From NCBI RefSeq assembly GCF_001695835.1, contig NZ_MBSO01000011.1:62001-126000 (forward strand): a stretch of DNA of 64,000 nucleotides. The letters are read 5' to 3'. The translations under genes and the position numbers were made by a program. This DNA comes from Ensifer sp. LC11 (lineage in GTDB: Bacteria; Pseudomonadota; Alphaproteobacteria; Rhizobiales; Rhizobiaceae). Under the pieces are notes generated by a model. That model was given only the letters and a program-made list of their open reading frames with translations. It searched no databases and was not told the origin of the DNA. Shown here piece after piece: positions 8,333 to 16,717 of the stretch; the first letter of the stretch is position 1; the number at the start of each line of letters is the position of its first letter.

Positions 8333-10876
8333 ATGTCTGTCATCGATCGCCTGCTGCAACGCTTGCGAATCGTCACGAAGGTTCTGCTCTTCGTGGTTCC
8401 GCTCGTCGCGCTGATCGCCGGTATCGGCCTTATCGGCTTTTTCACCGCCCGCACGCTCAACGGTCATATGACCGTGACGCGGGAAACCATCAATAATCTC
8501 TCGGACTTCCAGGCGCTCCGCAGCGCGCTGCAGGCCTTCTCGGATGCGCCGAGCGAGGAAACGCGCGCTGCACTTGCAAGCGAGATCGACGAGCAGGAAA
8601 GCGGCGTCAAGGCGCTCGACGGGCTGTTGAGCCGCGGCGAGGACAAGGCGGAGATCGCCTCGGTGCTGGCGCTTGGCGAGGCGATGCGCAGCCAGACGGA
8701 AAAGCTCTGGACGACCAAGCTCGAACGAGATCAGGTGACGGCTTCGCTCGAGGCGGCTCTCGCCGACATGACCGAGCAGGGCAACGGCGCCTACAAGCAG
8801 ATCGACATCATCCGCAAGGAATCCGGCGAGAAGGAAGCCTTCGCCAAGGCGCTGCTTTTCGATGCCGCCGCCTATCAGGGGCTGGCCGAGCGGATCAAGA
8901 AGTTCCGCCTGCCGGTGACCATGGCCGTCAATCCCGAGGCCAAGATCGACCAGGCGGGCAAGCTTTTGCCGCATCTCCTGAAACAGATTGACGAGGCCGA
9001 AAAAATCGCTTCGAAAAAGGTGCAGGCGCCGATCGCAGAGTTGAAGGGGCAGGCGCTGAAGGTTCAGGCGATTCTCGCCGGTTCAGAAGACAACGAGGCG
9101 AAGAAGAACGCGCTCGTGCCGATCCTCAGCAAGTTCTCGAAATATGAGGCTGACTTCGCCAAGGAGGCCGCGAAGAATTCGGACACGGCCGCCAAGCGCT
9201 TTGTTGGCATGGATGCCGAGATCTCGCAGCTGAAGACGCTGATCGCACTGATGGGCGAGACCTTCAAGGGTCTCGACAGCACGCGGCTGCATATCAGCGA
9301 GCTGCATCGCAAGCTCGATGGCTCAAGCCGCGACCTGGTGATGGCGGATATCAAGGCCGTTCGCGAAACGGCGGGCAAGCTCGCCGAGCTCGGCGGCAAG
9401 AATGCGGCCCTTCGCGATCTGCCGGCCAAGCTCGGACCCTCGCTTGAAAACATCGACAAGGATACGGCGGCGCTGATCGACGTCGGCGGGCGCTGGCAGG
9501 CGGCGAAGGCGGAAGCCTCGGCGCTCGTCGCTACCGCCAGCACGACGCTCGAAAGTTTCGTCAGCAGCGCGCAGGAGGCCGGCAAGGTCGACAGCCAGCG
9601 CTCGGCCGATGTCTCGATCGTGGCGATGGTCGCCGGCACATTGCTCGCCATCATCGGCGGGCTGATGCTGGTCGAGACGCTGCGCGGGCCGCTGAGGCGC
9701 GTGACGGAAACGATGACGCGCCTTGCCAATGGCGACCTTGACGTCGCGATCGAGGGCCGCAACCGCGGCGACGAGATCGGCGACATGGTGCGCTCGGTTG
9801 CCGTGTTCCGTGACAACGCGGTGGAAAACGTGCGGCTCGGACGCGAGGCGGAGGCCGCTCGTGCGCTGTCCGCAGAAGAAGACGCACGCCGGGCTGCGGA
9901 GCGGGCCCGGATCGAGGCCGAGCAGATGCAGGCGCTGAACGCCCTGTCGGACGTTCTTGCAGCGCTCGCCGACGGCAACCTCGAGGAAGGCATGGCCGAA
10001 GACCTGCCGGCCGACTATGTGATCATGGCCCGCACCTACAACAACGCGGTCGAGGCATTGCGCGCGACGCTCGCCGATGTCCGTCTTGTCACCGGCGAGA
10101 TCACCGGCGGTACCGGCAATCTTGCCTCTTCGGCGGACGATCTTGCGCGCCGCACCGAGCAGCAGGCAGCCGCGCTCGAAGAAAGCTCGCGCGCCCTTCG
10201 ACAGTTGACGGACATCGTCCGTGCGACCGCGGAGAGCGCCCGCAAGACGACCGTATCGGTCAGCGAAACCAACTCCTATGCCAAGCATTCCGGTCAGGTG
10301 GTCTCCAAGGCGATCGACGCCATGGCGGAGATCAACCGTTCGTCGGAGAAGATCAGCACGATCATCGGCGTCATCGACGAGATCGCCTTCCAGACCAACC
10401 TTTTGGCTCTGAACGCCGGTGTCGAGGCGGCGCGGGCAGGCGAGGCCGGCCGTGGTTTTGCTGTGGTGGCGCAGGAAGTGCGCGAACTCGCCCAGCGTTG
10501 CGCCGGGGCTGCCCGCGAGATCAAGGGGCTGATCTCGGAGAGCTCGGCGCAGGTCAGGAGCGGCGTCGCGCTGGTGCAGGAGACCGGGGATGCGCTGACC
10601 GTCATCAACAGCCACATCACCACGATCCATGACCTCGTCAGCAACATCGAGGCCTCGGCCGCCGACCAATATACCGGCCTCAATGAGGTGAACTCGGCCG
10701 TGCACGAGGTCGAGCTGATCACTCAGCAGAACGCCGCCATGGTCGAGGAGAACACCGCCGAAATCCATGGCCTGCGCCGACAGGTGGAGGCGCTCAACGA
10801 AAAGATCGAGCGCTTCCGGACCGGGACGGAAGGTATTGGTGCGCAGGCGCAGGGGCGTCGCACCTACGCGGCTTAG
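8333..10876 (+). CDS. Methyl-accepting chemotaxis protein
   Basis: 847 residues. The start is ATG 8333 (MSVIDRLLQRLRIVTKVLLF), because the first membrane helix follows directly. The open frame extends upstream without family sequence. TM1 is about residues 15-37, followed by a long sensory region (38-425) rich in helices, TM2 about 428-450 (SIVAMVAGTLLAIIGGLML), HAMP about 450-505 (LRGPLRRVTETMTRLANGDL), a second HAMP-like unit about 540-600, and the signalling hairpin near EIAFQTNLLALNAGVEAARAG. The hairpin tip binds CheA and CheW. The ligand is unknown. There is no C-terminal CheR-binding pentapeptide; the end is GRRTYAA. It stands as a single gene. Confidence 0.93.
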   Translation: MSVIDRLLQRLRIVTKVLLFVVPLVALIAGIGLIGFFTARTLNGHMTVTRETINNLSDFQALRSALQAFSDAPSEETRAALASEIDEQESGVKALDGLLSRGEDKAEIASVLALGEAMRSQTEKLWTTKLERDQVTASLEAALADMTEQGNGAYKQIDIIRKESGEKEAFAKALLFDAAAYQGLAERIKKFRLPVTMAVNPEAKIDQAGKLLPHLLKQIDEAEKIASKKVQAPIAELKGQALKVQAILAGSEDNEAKKNALVPILSKFSKYEADFAKEAAKNSDTAAKRFVGMDAEISQLKTLIALMGETFKGLDSTRLHISELHRKLDGSSRDLVMADIKAVRETAGKLAELGGKNAALRDLPAKLGPSLENIDKDTAALIDVGGRWQAAKAEASALVATASTTLESFVSSAQEAGKVDSQRSADVSIVAMVAGTLLAIIGGLMLVETLRGPLRRVTETMTRLANGDLDVAIEGRNRGDEIGDMVRSVAVFRDNAVENVRLGREAEAARALSAEEDARRAAERARIEAEQMQALNALSDVLAALADGNLEEGMAEDLPADYVIMARTYNNAVEALRATLADVRLVTGEITGGTGNLASSADDLARRTEQQAAALEESSRALRQLTDIVRATAESARKTTVSVSETNSYAKHSGQVVSKAIDAMAEINRSSEKISTIIGVIDEIAFQTNLLALNAGVEAARAGEAGRGFAVVAQEVRELAQRCAGAAREIKGLISESSAQVRSGVALVQETGDALTVINSHITTIHDLVSNIEASAADQYTGLNEVNSAVHEVELITQQNAAMVEENTAEIHGLRRQVEALNEKIERFRTGTEGIGAQAQGRRTYAA

Positions 10877-10917
10877 GTCTCGTTGCGAGTGTCGATTTTG
10901 GCATTGTCGGTGCGGAC

Positions 10918-11120
10918 TTGCCCCTTACCCTAACCCTCTCCCCGCAGGCGGGGCGAGGGGACGTGCCCTGTGGCGCGGCCCACGGTAGGCAGCCGAGCGC
11001 CAACCGTTGAAACACCTATACGGCATACGTGGGGACACGAACGTGTGCCCCACATCCCTTCTCCCCAACTGCGTGGAGAAGGTGCCGGCAGGCGGTTGAG
11101 GGGCCGCCTGCCGGTTGTTC
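10918..11120. repeat. Array of palindromic intergenic repeats
   Basis: The gap between the receptor gene and moaA holds several palindromes in a row: CTCTCCCCGC/GCGGGGCGAG near 10935-10958, a GTGGGG...CCCCAC hairpin at 11029-11053, a CTTCTCC/GGAGAAG pair at 11058-11081, and a perfect 11-bp stem CCGGCAGGCGG (11085-11095) with CCGCCTGCCGG (11104-11114). From memory, similar CCCTCTCCCCGCAGGCGGGG units are widespread in Rhizobiales intergenic DNA. The last stem could terminate either neighbour. Confidence 0.65.
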
Positions 11121-11146
11121 TTCTAAGTTGGTATTGTGCGGGACGA

Positions 11147-12196
11147 TCAGCCGCCGGTGACGCTCATGTGGCGGGCGACGGCCGGGCGGTTATGGTCCCG
11201 GTCGATGATGAAGTCGTGGCCCTTCGGCTTGCGGCCGATCGCCTCGTCGATCACCTGGCTCAAATAGGCATCGTCTTCCGACGCACGGAGCGCGGTGCGC
11301 AGGTCGGCGGCGTCGTTCTGGCCTAGGCACATATAGAGCGTGCCGGTGCAGGTGAGGCGGACGCGGTTGCAGCTCTCGCAGAAATTATGCGTCATCGGAG
11401 TGATGAGGCCGAGCCGGCCGCCAGTCTCGGCGACTTCGAGATAGCGAGCGGGACCGCCGGTGCGGTAGGGAATGTCCGAGAATGTGAAGCTCTTTTCCAG
11501 CTGCCGGCGCATCTCGGAGAGCGGCATATAGTGGTCGGTGCGGTCTTCCTCGATCTCGCCCATCGGCATGGTTTCGATGAGGGTCAGGTCCATGCCGCGG
11601 CCGTGGGCCCAGCGCATCAGGTCAGGGATCTCCGCGTCGTTGAAGCCTTTCAGCGCAACCGCGTTGATCTTGATCTTGAGGCCGGCCGCCTGGGCCGCAT
11701 CAATGCCCTCCATCACCTTGGCAAGGTCGCCCCAGCGGGTGATCTGATGAAATTTTGCCGGGTCGAGCGTGTCGAGCGAGACATTGATGCGCTTGACGCC
11801 GCAATCGGAAAGTTCAGCCGCATGCTTGGCAAGCTGCGAGCCGTTGGTGGTCAGCGTCAGCTCGTCGAGCCGGCCAGCTTCGATCTCCTTGCCGAGTTCG
11901 CGCACCAGGAACATGATGTTCTTGCGCACCAGCGGTTCGCCGCCGGTGAGCCTCAGCTTGCGCACGCCCTTGGCGATGAAGGCGGAACAGAGCCGGTGCA
12001 GTTCTTCGAGCGTCAGCAGATCCTTCTTCGGCAGGAAGGTCATGTGCTCGGCCATGCAATAGGTGCAGCGGAAATCGCATCGGTCGGTGACGGACACGCG
12101 CAGATAGGTGATCGCCCTGCCGAAGGGGTCGATCATCGGAGCCGACTTCTGCTGAAGCGGCAGGGCGCCTAGTCTATCTATCGTGGCTGTGTTCAA
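11147..12196 (-). CDS. moaA: GTP 3',8-cyclase MoaA
   Basis: 349 residues. The radical SAM cluster motif C-D-F-R-C-T-Y-C lies near residue 40-47, preceded by [23 protein letters not shown] follows as the SAM-binding GGEP. A second cluster, [15 protein letters not shown]-x-L-Y-M-C-L, binds the GTP-side [4Fe-4S], and the protein ends in the conserved Gly-Gly tail (SVTGG). MoaA opens and rearranges GTP, which MoaC turns into cyclic pyranopterin in the first step of molybdenum cofactor synthesis. It stands about 4 kb from mobAB and is not in their operon. The first ATG gives 20 residues before the conserved domain; MIDPFGRAI is a possible internal start at 12136. Confidence 0.96.
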   Translation of the reverse strand: MNTATIDRLGALPLQQKSAPMIDPFGRAITYLRVSVTDRCDFRCTYCMAEHMTFLPKKDLLTLEELHRLCSAFIAKGVRKLRLTGGEPLVRKNIMFLVRELGKEIEAGRLDELTLTTNGSQLAKHAAELSDCGVKRINVSLDTLDPAKFHQITRWGDLAKVMEGIDAAQAAGLKIKINAVALKGFNDAEIPDLMRWAHGRGMDLTLIETMPMGEIEEDRTDHYMPLSEMRRQLEKSFTFSDIPYRTGGPARYLEVAETGGRLGLITPMTHNFCESCNRVRLTCTGTLYMCLGQNDAADLRTALRASEDDAYLSQVIDEAIGRKPKGHDFIIDRDHNRPAVARHMSVTGG

Positions 12197-12449
12197 AATG
12201 TCTTTCTCCCAGCGCTTTCAATGTCGTCGCCGAAGATGGTCGCGTCAAGGCGCATACTGTCGCAAAGTGTTGATCGGAAGAGCAGGGTAATTCTCGCAAG
12301 CCGATTTCTGCGCTAGTGGATATCCGTCCCCACGCTTGGCGCCGCATCGGGGGCGGGAGGTTTCAGTGGACGATATGTCATGAAACAGCCGGCGGATCAC
12401 GGCGAATGAGCGGCAACGTGTTTGCCGTATGCGAACGGGAGCAGTCGAT

Positions 12450-12824
12450 ATGAGCGAAATCTGGCCGACGGAACTTCGGGTGTCGAAGGATCGCCATAGA
12501 CTTGTCATCACCTTCAACGACGGCGCCTCCTTCGATCTTTCAGCCGAGATGCTGCGCGTACTATCGCCGTCTGCCGAGGTGCAGGGCCATGGTCCCGGAC
12601 AGCGGGTGACTGTGCCTGGCAAGCGTAACGTGCAGATCATTTCGGTGCAGCCAACCGGCAACTATGCGGTGCGTATCGGTTTTGACGATTTTCACGACAC
12701 CGGCATCTTCACCTGGACCTATCTGCGCGAACTCGGCGAAAAAGGTGGAGACCTGTTCGCCGGCTACGAGCAGGAACTTGCCGACAAGGGCATGTCGCGC
12801 GACAGGGCGGAAAAGCCGCGCTGA
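12450..12824 (+). CDS. DUF971 family protein
   Basis: 124 residues. The start at ATG 12450 (MSEIWPTELRVSKDRHRLVI) is preceded by GGGAG; the ATG at 12429 has no such site. The body shows the DUF971 pattern: DLSAEMLRVLSPSAEVQGHG, an ITVQPTGNYAVRI-like strand (here ISVQPTGNYAVRIGFDD), and FHDTGIFTWTYLREL. The domain is also the N-terminal part of gamma-butyrobetaine hydroxylases and accompanies some Fe-S assembly proteins. Its biochemical role is unsettled. It is divergent from moaA, an Fe-S radical enzyme, but a functional link is only inference. Confidence 0.85.
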   Translation: MSEIWPTELRVSKDRHRLVITFNDGASFDLSAEMLRVLSPSAEVQGHGPGQRVTVPGKRNVQIISVQPTGNYAVRIGFDDFHDTGIFTWTYLRELGEKGGDLFAGYEQELADKGMSRDRAEKPR

Positions 12825-12842
12825 CGTTGGCTGCGCCTTTCG

Positions 12843-13325
12843 TCAGGCCAGTTCGTCCTCTTCCTTCAGCAGCATGCCGATCAGCCGCTCCATGGATCGC
12901 GTGACCACCACGCAGTCCTCCAACGGCTCGTCGTCCAGCAATTTCTCGATCAGCGCCGTGTGGATCTCCATGGCTGCCTCGGTAAGGTTGCGCCCCTCCT
13001 GGGTCAGCGACAACCGCAGCACGCGTTTGTCCTTCTCGTCGCCGCGGCGCAGGATCAGGCCGCGCTTTTCGAGCTGCGGTAGAAGCATGCTCATATTGGA
13101 GCGGCCAACCAGCAGTTTGCGTGCCAGTTCCTGCTGCGAAATGCCCTCGAAGCGGTAGAGGTTGATCAGGATATCGAGGTGAGGCGGCTTGATGTCGAGA
13201 TGAGCGATCTCACGCGTCACCGTCTGCTGCATGAGCTGGCAGGCACGCGCAACGGCGATCCAGCTGCGGAAGCGGGGATGGTCCCAGGGAAAATGATGTT
13301 CTGTCGTCACTTGATTTTTGTTCAT
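12843..13325 (-). CDS. MarR-family transcriptional regulator
   Basis: 160 residues from ATG 13325 (MNKNQVTTEHHFPWDHPRFR). A more upstream ATG at 13355 lies inside a palindrome that looks like an operator, so the inner start is preferred. The winged helix is clear: PPHLDILINLYRFEGISQQELARKLLVGRSNMSMLLPQLEKRGLILRRGDEKDKRVLRLSLTQEG split over residues about 45-110, with the D-x-R wing motif (DEKDKRVL). Helical ends form the dimer interface. It is divergent from an alpha/beta hydrolase with only 47 bases between them, so it likely represses that gene and itself. The inducer is unknown. Confidence 0.9.
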   Translation of the reverse strand: MNKNQVTTEHHFPWDHPRFRSWIAVARACQLMQQTVTREIAHLDIKPPHLDILINLYRFEGISQQELARKLLVGRSNMSMLLPQLEKRGLILRRGDEKDKRVLRLSLTQEGRNLTEAAMEIHTALIEKLLDDEPLEDCVVVTRSMERLIGMLLKEEDELA

Positions 13326-13327
13326 CG

Positions 13328-13360
13328 TTGTACAATTATGTTCAGCATTGAACATATAAA
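13328..13360. promoter_or_regulatory. Palindromic operator and promoter between marR-type gene and hydrolase gene
   Basis: TATGTTCAGCATTGAACATA (13337-13356) is a 20-bp palindrome with 8-bp perfect arms and a 4-base centre, the size of a MarR-dimer site. TTGTAC at 13328-13333 can serve as a -35 for the rightward gene and overlaps a TTGTACAA palindrome. ACATAT at 13352-13357 is a candidate -10 lying over the operator, so bound regulator would block the promoter. Confidence 0.65.
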
Positions 13361-13372
13361 GAGATTCTCACT

Positions 13373-14281
13373 ATGGCATCCTTTGCGATCAAGGTCATCC
13401 GCAACGCGCTGAAAGGCGTCGCCGTGTTTTCACCCGAGGCGGCAGGCCAGCTCGCCTTCCGTCTCTTCAGCGTCACGCCCGGCCGAAAGCCGAAGAACGC
13501 CAAGGAAAAGGCGGCGCTTGTCGCCGCAGAGCCCGTGATCGCCAAGGGCCAGCCGGTGACGCTTTCCTATGCCGGCGGCTGGGTGCTGGCACGGCAGTTC
13601 GCGGCGCCGCGCGGTGCGGCGAATGCCAAGCGCATCCTGCTGGTCCATGGCTGGGGATCGCGCAGCGATTATCTGGCCGCAATGATCGACGGTCTTGTCA
13701 ACGGCGGCGCGGAGGTGGTGACGCTCGACTGGCCAGGTCACGGCGGCTCGCCTGGACGAACGCTGACCATGCCGGACGCGGTGCGCGCCATCGACGCCGC
13801 CTGGCGGCATTTCGGCAATTTCGACGTCTGCGTCGGCCATTCCTTCGGCGGCGCAAGTCTTGCATGCTCGGCCGGCGGCATCGTCTGTGATGTGCGCAGC
13901 CATGTTGCAAGGAAGCTGGTCCTGATCGGTGCCCCCAGCGAGATGACGTGGCTATTCAAGGGGTTCGGAAAGGTTCTTCGCCTGGCTCCGAAAACGCAGG
14001 CTGCCTTCGAAGCCGTGGTCGAACGGCTCTCCGGCCGTCGTCTCGAGGACTTCGACGCCGCAAGGGTGATCAGCGTCCTGGCCGTGCCGACACTGATCAT
14101 TCATGCCGAGGACGACAAAGAGGTCGCGGCCGATCATGCGCGTCGTTATGCAGCGGCCGGACCGAATGTCGAGATGCATTGGGCAAACGGCCTCGGCCAC
14201 CGCCGGATTGTTTCGGCTGCACCGGTGATCGCGCGGATCAACGCCTTCATACACGCGGAAGATCAAAAAGCCGCCGCCTGA
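13373..14281 (+). CDS. Alpha/beta hydrolase
   Basis: 302 residues. RILLVHGWGSRSDYL holds the oxyanion-hole HGWG. VCVGHSFGGASLA is the nucleophile elbow G-x-S-x-G with catalytic Ser. PTLIIHAEDDKEV gives the acid Asp, and GLGHRRIV the final His. An uncleaved hydrophobic N-terminus (residues 1-30) may tie it to the membrane. The family covers esterases, lipases and haloperoxidase-like enzymes, so the substrate is open. It shares an operator region with the divergent MarR-type gene and is the likely regulated target. Confidence 0.88.
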   Translation: MASFAIKVIRNALKGVAVFSPEAAGQLAFRLFSVTPGRKPKNAKEKAALVAAEPVIAKGQPVTLSYAGGWVLARQFAAPRGAANAKRILLVHGWGSRSDYLAAMIDGLVNGGAEVVTLDWPGHGGSPGRTLTMPDAVRAIDAAWRHFGNFDVCVGHSFGGASLACSAGGIVCDVRSHVARKLVLIGAPSEMTWLFKGFGKVLRLAPKTQAAFEAVVERLSGRRLEDFDAARVISVLAVPTLIIHAEDDKEVAADHARRYAAAGPNVEMHWANGLGHRRIVSAAPVIARINAFIHAEDQKAAA

Positions 14282-14395
14282 CCATTTTTCGTTGCTGTCG
14301 TCATCAGGCTGTCATGCTATCGGTCGATGGGACGATTGAAACCCGTGGCTGCGAGAGCGCGGCACGTGGGGAGCCAGGCAGCATTGGAGGACGGC

Positions 14396-15004
14396 ATGTC
14401 GGTGATCACCTCGGTCGAGGAACTGAGTGCGCTCTATGGCGGCGCCAGCGAAGCGTCGGTGGCCAAGGTGACCAAGGCGCTGACGGCCGAGTATCGGCAG
14501 ATGATCGAAGCCTCGCCATTCTGCGCGCTTGCCACCGTCGGGCCGGAAGGGCTCGACTGTTCCCCGCGCGGCGACGACGCCTGCGTTGTCCGGATCGCCG
14601 ACGACAGGACGGTACTGCTGCCCGACTGGCGCGGCAACAACCGCGTTGATTCGCTGGCCAACATCGTGCGTGACCCGCGTGTGGCGCTGATGTTCCTGAT
14701 CCCCGGCTCGAACACGACGATGCGCATCAACGGCACGGCGGTCCTCAGCGTCGATCCAGACTTGACCGGGAGCTTCGAGGTTGACGGCAAACATCCGCGC
14801 AGTGTGATCGTCGTCACGATCGTCGAGGTCTATTTCCAATGCGCCCGCGCCGTCATGCGGGCGCAGCTGTGGAACCCCGAACGCTTCCTCGATCCGGCAT
14901 CGCTGCCGACCCCCGGCACGCTGCTCAAAGCCGCCAAGGCGGATTTCGATCGCGAGACCTATGACCGCGAATGGCCGGAGCGCGCTGCCAAGACCATGTG
15001 GTAA
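14396..15004 (+). CDS. Pyridoxamine 5'-phosphate oxidase-family flavin protein
   Basis: 202 residues from ATG 14396, which has GGAGG eight bases upstream; the frame is open to 14327 without similarity. FCALATVGPEGLDCSPRGDD and VLLPDWRGNNRVDSLANI are the FMN-binding strands of the PNPOx-like split barrel. LFLIPGSNTTMRINGTA continues it, and RAVMRAQLWNPERF is typical of the subgroup often annotated as MSMEG_1061-like. Members bind FMN or F420 and reduce or oxidise small molecules. True pyridoxine synthesis is unlikely because the substrate residues of PdxH are not apparent. Confidence 0.85.
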   Translation: MSVITSVEELSALYGGASEASVAKVTKALTAEYRQMIEASPFCALATVGPEGLDCSPRGDDACVVRIADDRTVLLPDWRGNNRVDSLANIVRDPRVALMFLIPGSNTTMRINGTAVLSVDPDLTGSFEVDGKHPRSVIVVTIVEVYFQCARAVMRAQLWNPERFLDPASLPTPGTLLKAAKADFDRETYDREWPERAAKTMW

Positions 15005-15066
15005 GCTGCCGTCCGGGCAGACTGGGCCGGTCGCCCGTCTAGATGGGCTGGCGGTTGGAGGCGAGG

Positions 15067-15867
15067 GTGAGGCGGCAAGGTCTGACGAGTGTGTCCGCCG
15101 CGTTCTGCCTGCTCGCCGTCTTGGCTGGCAAGGCGTGGGCTTCGGAGCCGACGCTCGCCGAAAAACTGTCCGCCTTGGTTGCTGCCTATCCTGACATCAT
15201 AGACCGTGTCGACGGCAATGCCCTGATCCTCAGGGATGGCGGGGCGCCGCTCGTTATCGATGACGGGAGGACGAAAAGCCACGTCGAGAAACTGGCCAAG
15301 GCGGATATCGAAGACAGCTTGTCGCAGATCTATCCGCTGGGCACCTGCGCGCGCCCTCCGGCCGTCGATTTCGATCCGGGGCGTATCCGCAGCGAAGCGC
15401 TGCTGAAAAGGCTCTATGGCGGCAACGCCGCCTCGGTCCGGCGCGATCTCGTCACCGTCAGCTGGTTCGGAGAACGCCTGCGGGTGACGAAGAGGCACGG
15501 CGCGGCGCAGGCGCTCAAAGCCGTCGCAGCCGATCTTTCGCGGCGGACGGAACTCCGGCGCTATCTCGTGCCAAGCGCCGGTACGTTCAACTGGCGACCC
15601 ATTGCCGGTGCTTCAACGCTTTCTGTCCACAGCTTCGGTGCGGCGATCGATCTCAACACGGACTTCGCCGACTATTGGCGCTGGGCCGGCAAGGCAGGTG
15701 GTGGTGCCTTTCGCAATCGCTATCCGCTGGAGATTGTCGCGATCTTCGAGCGGCACGGCTTCATCTGGGGCGGCCGCTGGTATCACTTCGACACGATGCA
15801 TTTCGAGTACCGGCCAGAGCTGGTTGCGATCGCCCGGGCCGCAGGAGCCAACGCCTGCGGCCGCTAG
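15067..15867 (+). CDS. M15-family metallopeptidase (D-Ala-D-Ala carboxypeptidase type)
   Basis: About 266 residues. GTG 15067 is preferred because GGAGG lies five bases before it and a signal peptide follows (SVSAAFCLLAVLAGKAWA); ATG 15043 in the same frame lacks a ribosome site. The zinc site is seen in STLSVHSFGAAIDLN (His and Asp) and WYHFDTMHFEYRPEL (final His with catalytic Asp/Glu), near residues 195-255. Such enzymes trim peptidoglycan stem peptides in the periplasm. The fold places it in the M15 group with an extended N-terminal half. It is convergent with a YkuD transpeptidase gene 22 bases away. Confidence 0.87.
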   Translation: MRRQGLTSVSAAFCLLAVLAGKAWASEPTLAEKLSALVAAYPDIIDRVDGNALILRDGGAPLVIDDGRTKSHVEKLAKADIEDSLSQIYPLGTCARPPAVDFDPGRIRSEALLKRLYGGNAASVRRDLVTVSWFGERLRVTKRHGAAQALKAVAADLSRRTELRRYLVPSAGTFNWRPIAGASTLSVHSFGAAIDLNTDFADYWRWAGKAGGGAFRNRYPLEIVAIFERHGFIWGGRWYHFDTMHFEYRPELVAIARAAGANACGR

Positions 15868-15889
15868 CCGGTGGTGGTTCGTTACAAGC

Positions 15890-16534
15890 TCAATTGCGAA
15901 CGATCACCGTGGCGCCGATCTCGACGCTGGCATAGAGGTGCTCGACGTCCTCGTTAGCCATACGGATGCAGCCCGACGACATCGCCTTGCCGATCGACGA
16001 CGGCTGGTTGGTGCCGTGGATGCGGTAGATGGTGGAGCCGAGATACATGGCGCGCGCGCCGAGCGGGTTGTCGACGCCGCCCTTCATGCTGATCGGCAGG
16101 ATCTTGCCCTTCCTCGCCTCGCGCGCGCGCATTTTTTCCGGCGGCGTCCAGGTCGGCCATTCGGCCTTGCGGCTGACCGTGTTGGTGCCGGTCCACAGGA
16201 AGCCGCTGCGGCCGACGCTGACCGCATATTTGACCGCAACGCCGCCACCGAGGATGTGGTAGAGGCGGCGCTCGGAATTGTCGACGATGATCGTACCTGG
16301 GGCGACAGCTTCGTTGAAGGCAACCAGTTCGCGCGGGATCGGTGACTGGCTGATGTTCCGGCGCGCGGTCTTCGATTTTGCGCCATCCTTTGAAAGAAGC
16401 TGAAGCGTACTCGTCTTGGCAGCGGCGCTATCGAGCGAGGCGACCGTGATCGGCGCGTCGTCCGTGGCCTTAGCCAACGGGGCGACACCGGTAAAGAAGC
16501 TGGTGGCAATCAGGGCTGCGAGAATGGTCTTCAT
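15890..16534 (-). CDS. L,D-transpeptidase (YkuD domain), small form
   Basis: 214 residues from ATG 16534, which starts a signal peptide (MKTILAALIATSFFTGVAPLAKA). The YkuD domain (about 90-214) starts at GTIIVDNSERRLYHIL. Its catalytic part is IHGTNQPSSIG followed by SSGCIRMANED, with the nucleophile Cys in SSGC; the commonest form of the motif is SHGC. These enzymes form 3-3 crosslinks or attach proteins to peptidoglycan, and Rhizobiales encode many of them. A longer upstream frame (to 16654) lacks signal-peptide logic. Confidence 0.92.
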   Translation of the reverse strand: MKTILAALIATSFFTGVAPLAKATDDAPITVASLDSAAAKTSTLQLLSKDGAKSKTARRNISQSPIPRELVAFNEAVAPGTIIVDNSERRLYHILGGGVAVKYAVSVGRSGFLWTGTNTVSRKAEWPTWTPPEKMRAREARKGKILPISMKGGVDNPLGARAMYLGSTIYRIHGTNQPSSIGKAMSSGCIRMANEDVEHLYASVEIGATVIVRN

Positions 16535-16662
16535 GGTGGTTCCCCTCGGTTGCGGGAACCGTCCGCGCCTGTCCTCAAGCGGTTGTTCCCCGTTGAGGAC
16601 CGTTCTAGCGGTTGTGGCGAAAAGCGGCTGTTTCCAAAGGAACGCGGCTTTCAAACGTCAAA

Positions 16663-16681
16663 GGCGCCCGGAAGGGGCGCC
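16663..16681 (-). terminator. Probable terminator of the diguanylate cyclase gene
   Basis: A 7-bp stem GGCGCCC (16663-16669) with GGGCGCC (16675-16681) lies 37 bases past the leftward gene's stop codon. On the minus strand it is followed by a T-rich run (TTTGACGTTTGA). Confidence 0.6.
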
Positions 16682-16717
16682 CATTGTCAGTTGCAGGACA
16701 GCATCAGGAGCCGTGCG

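Noticed and set aside
12197-12449. Possible molybdenum cofactor riboswitch upstream of moaA
   Set aside because: No conserved blocks or long stem pairs of that RNA class were visible.
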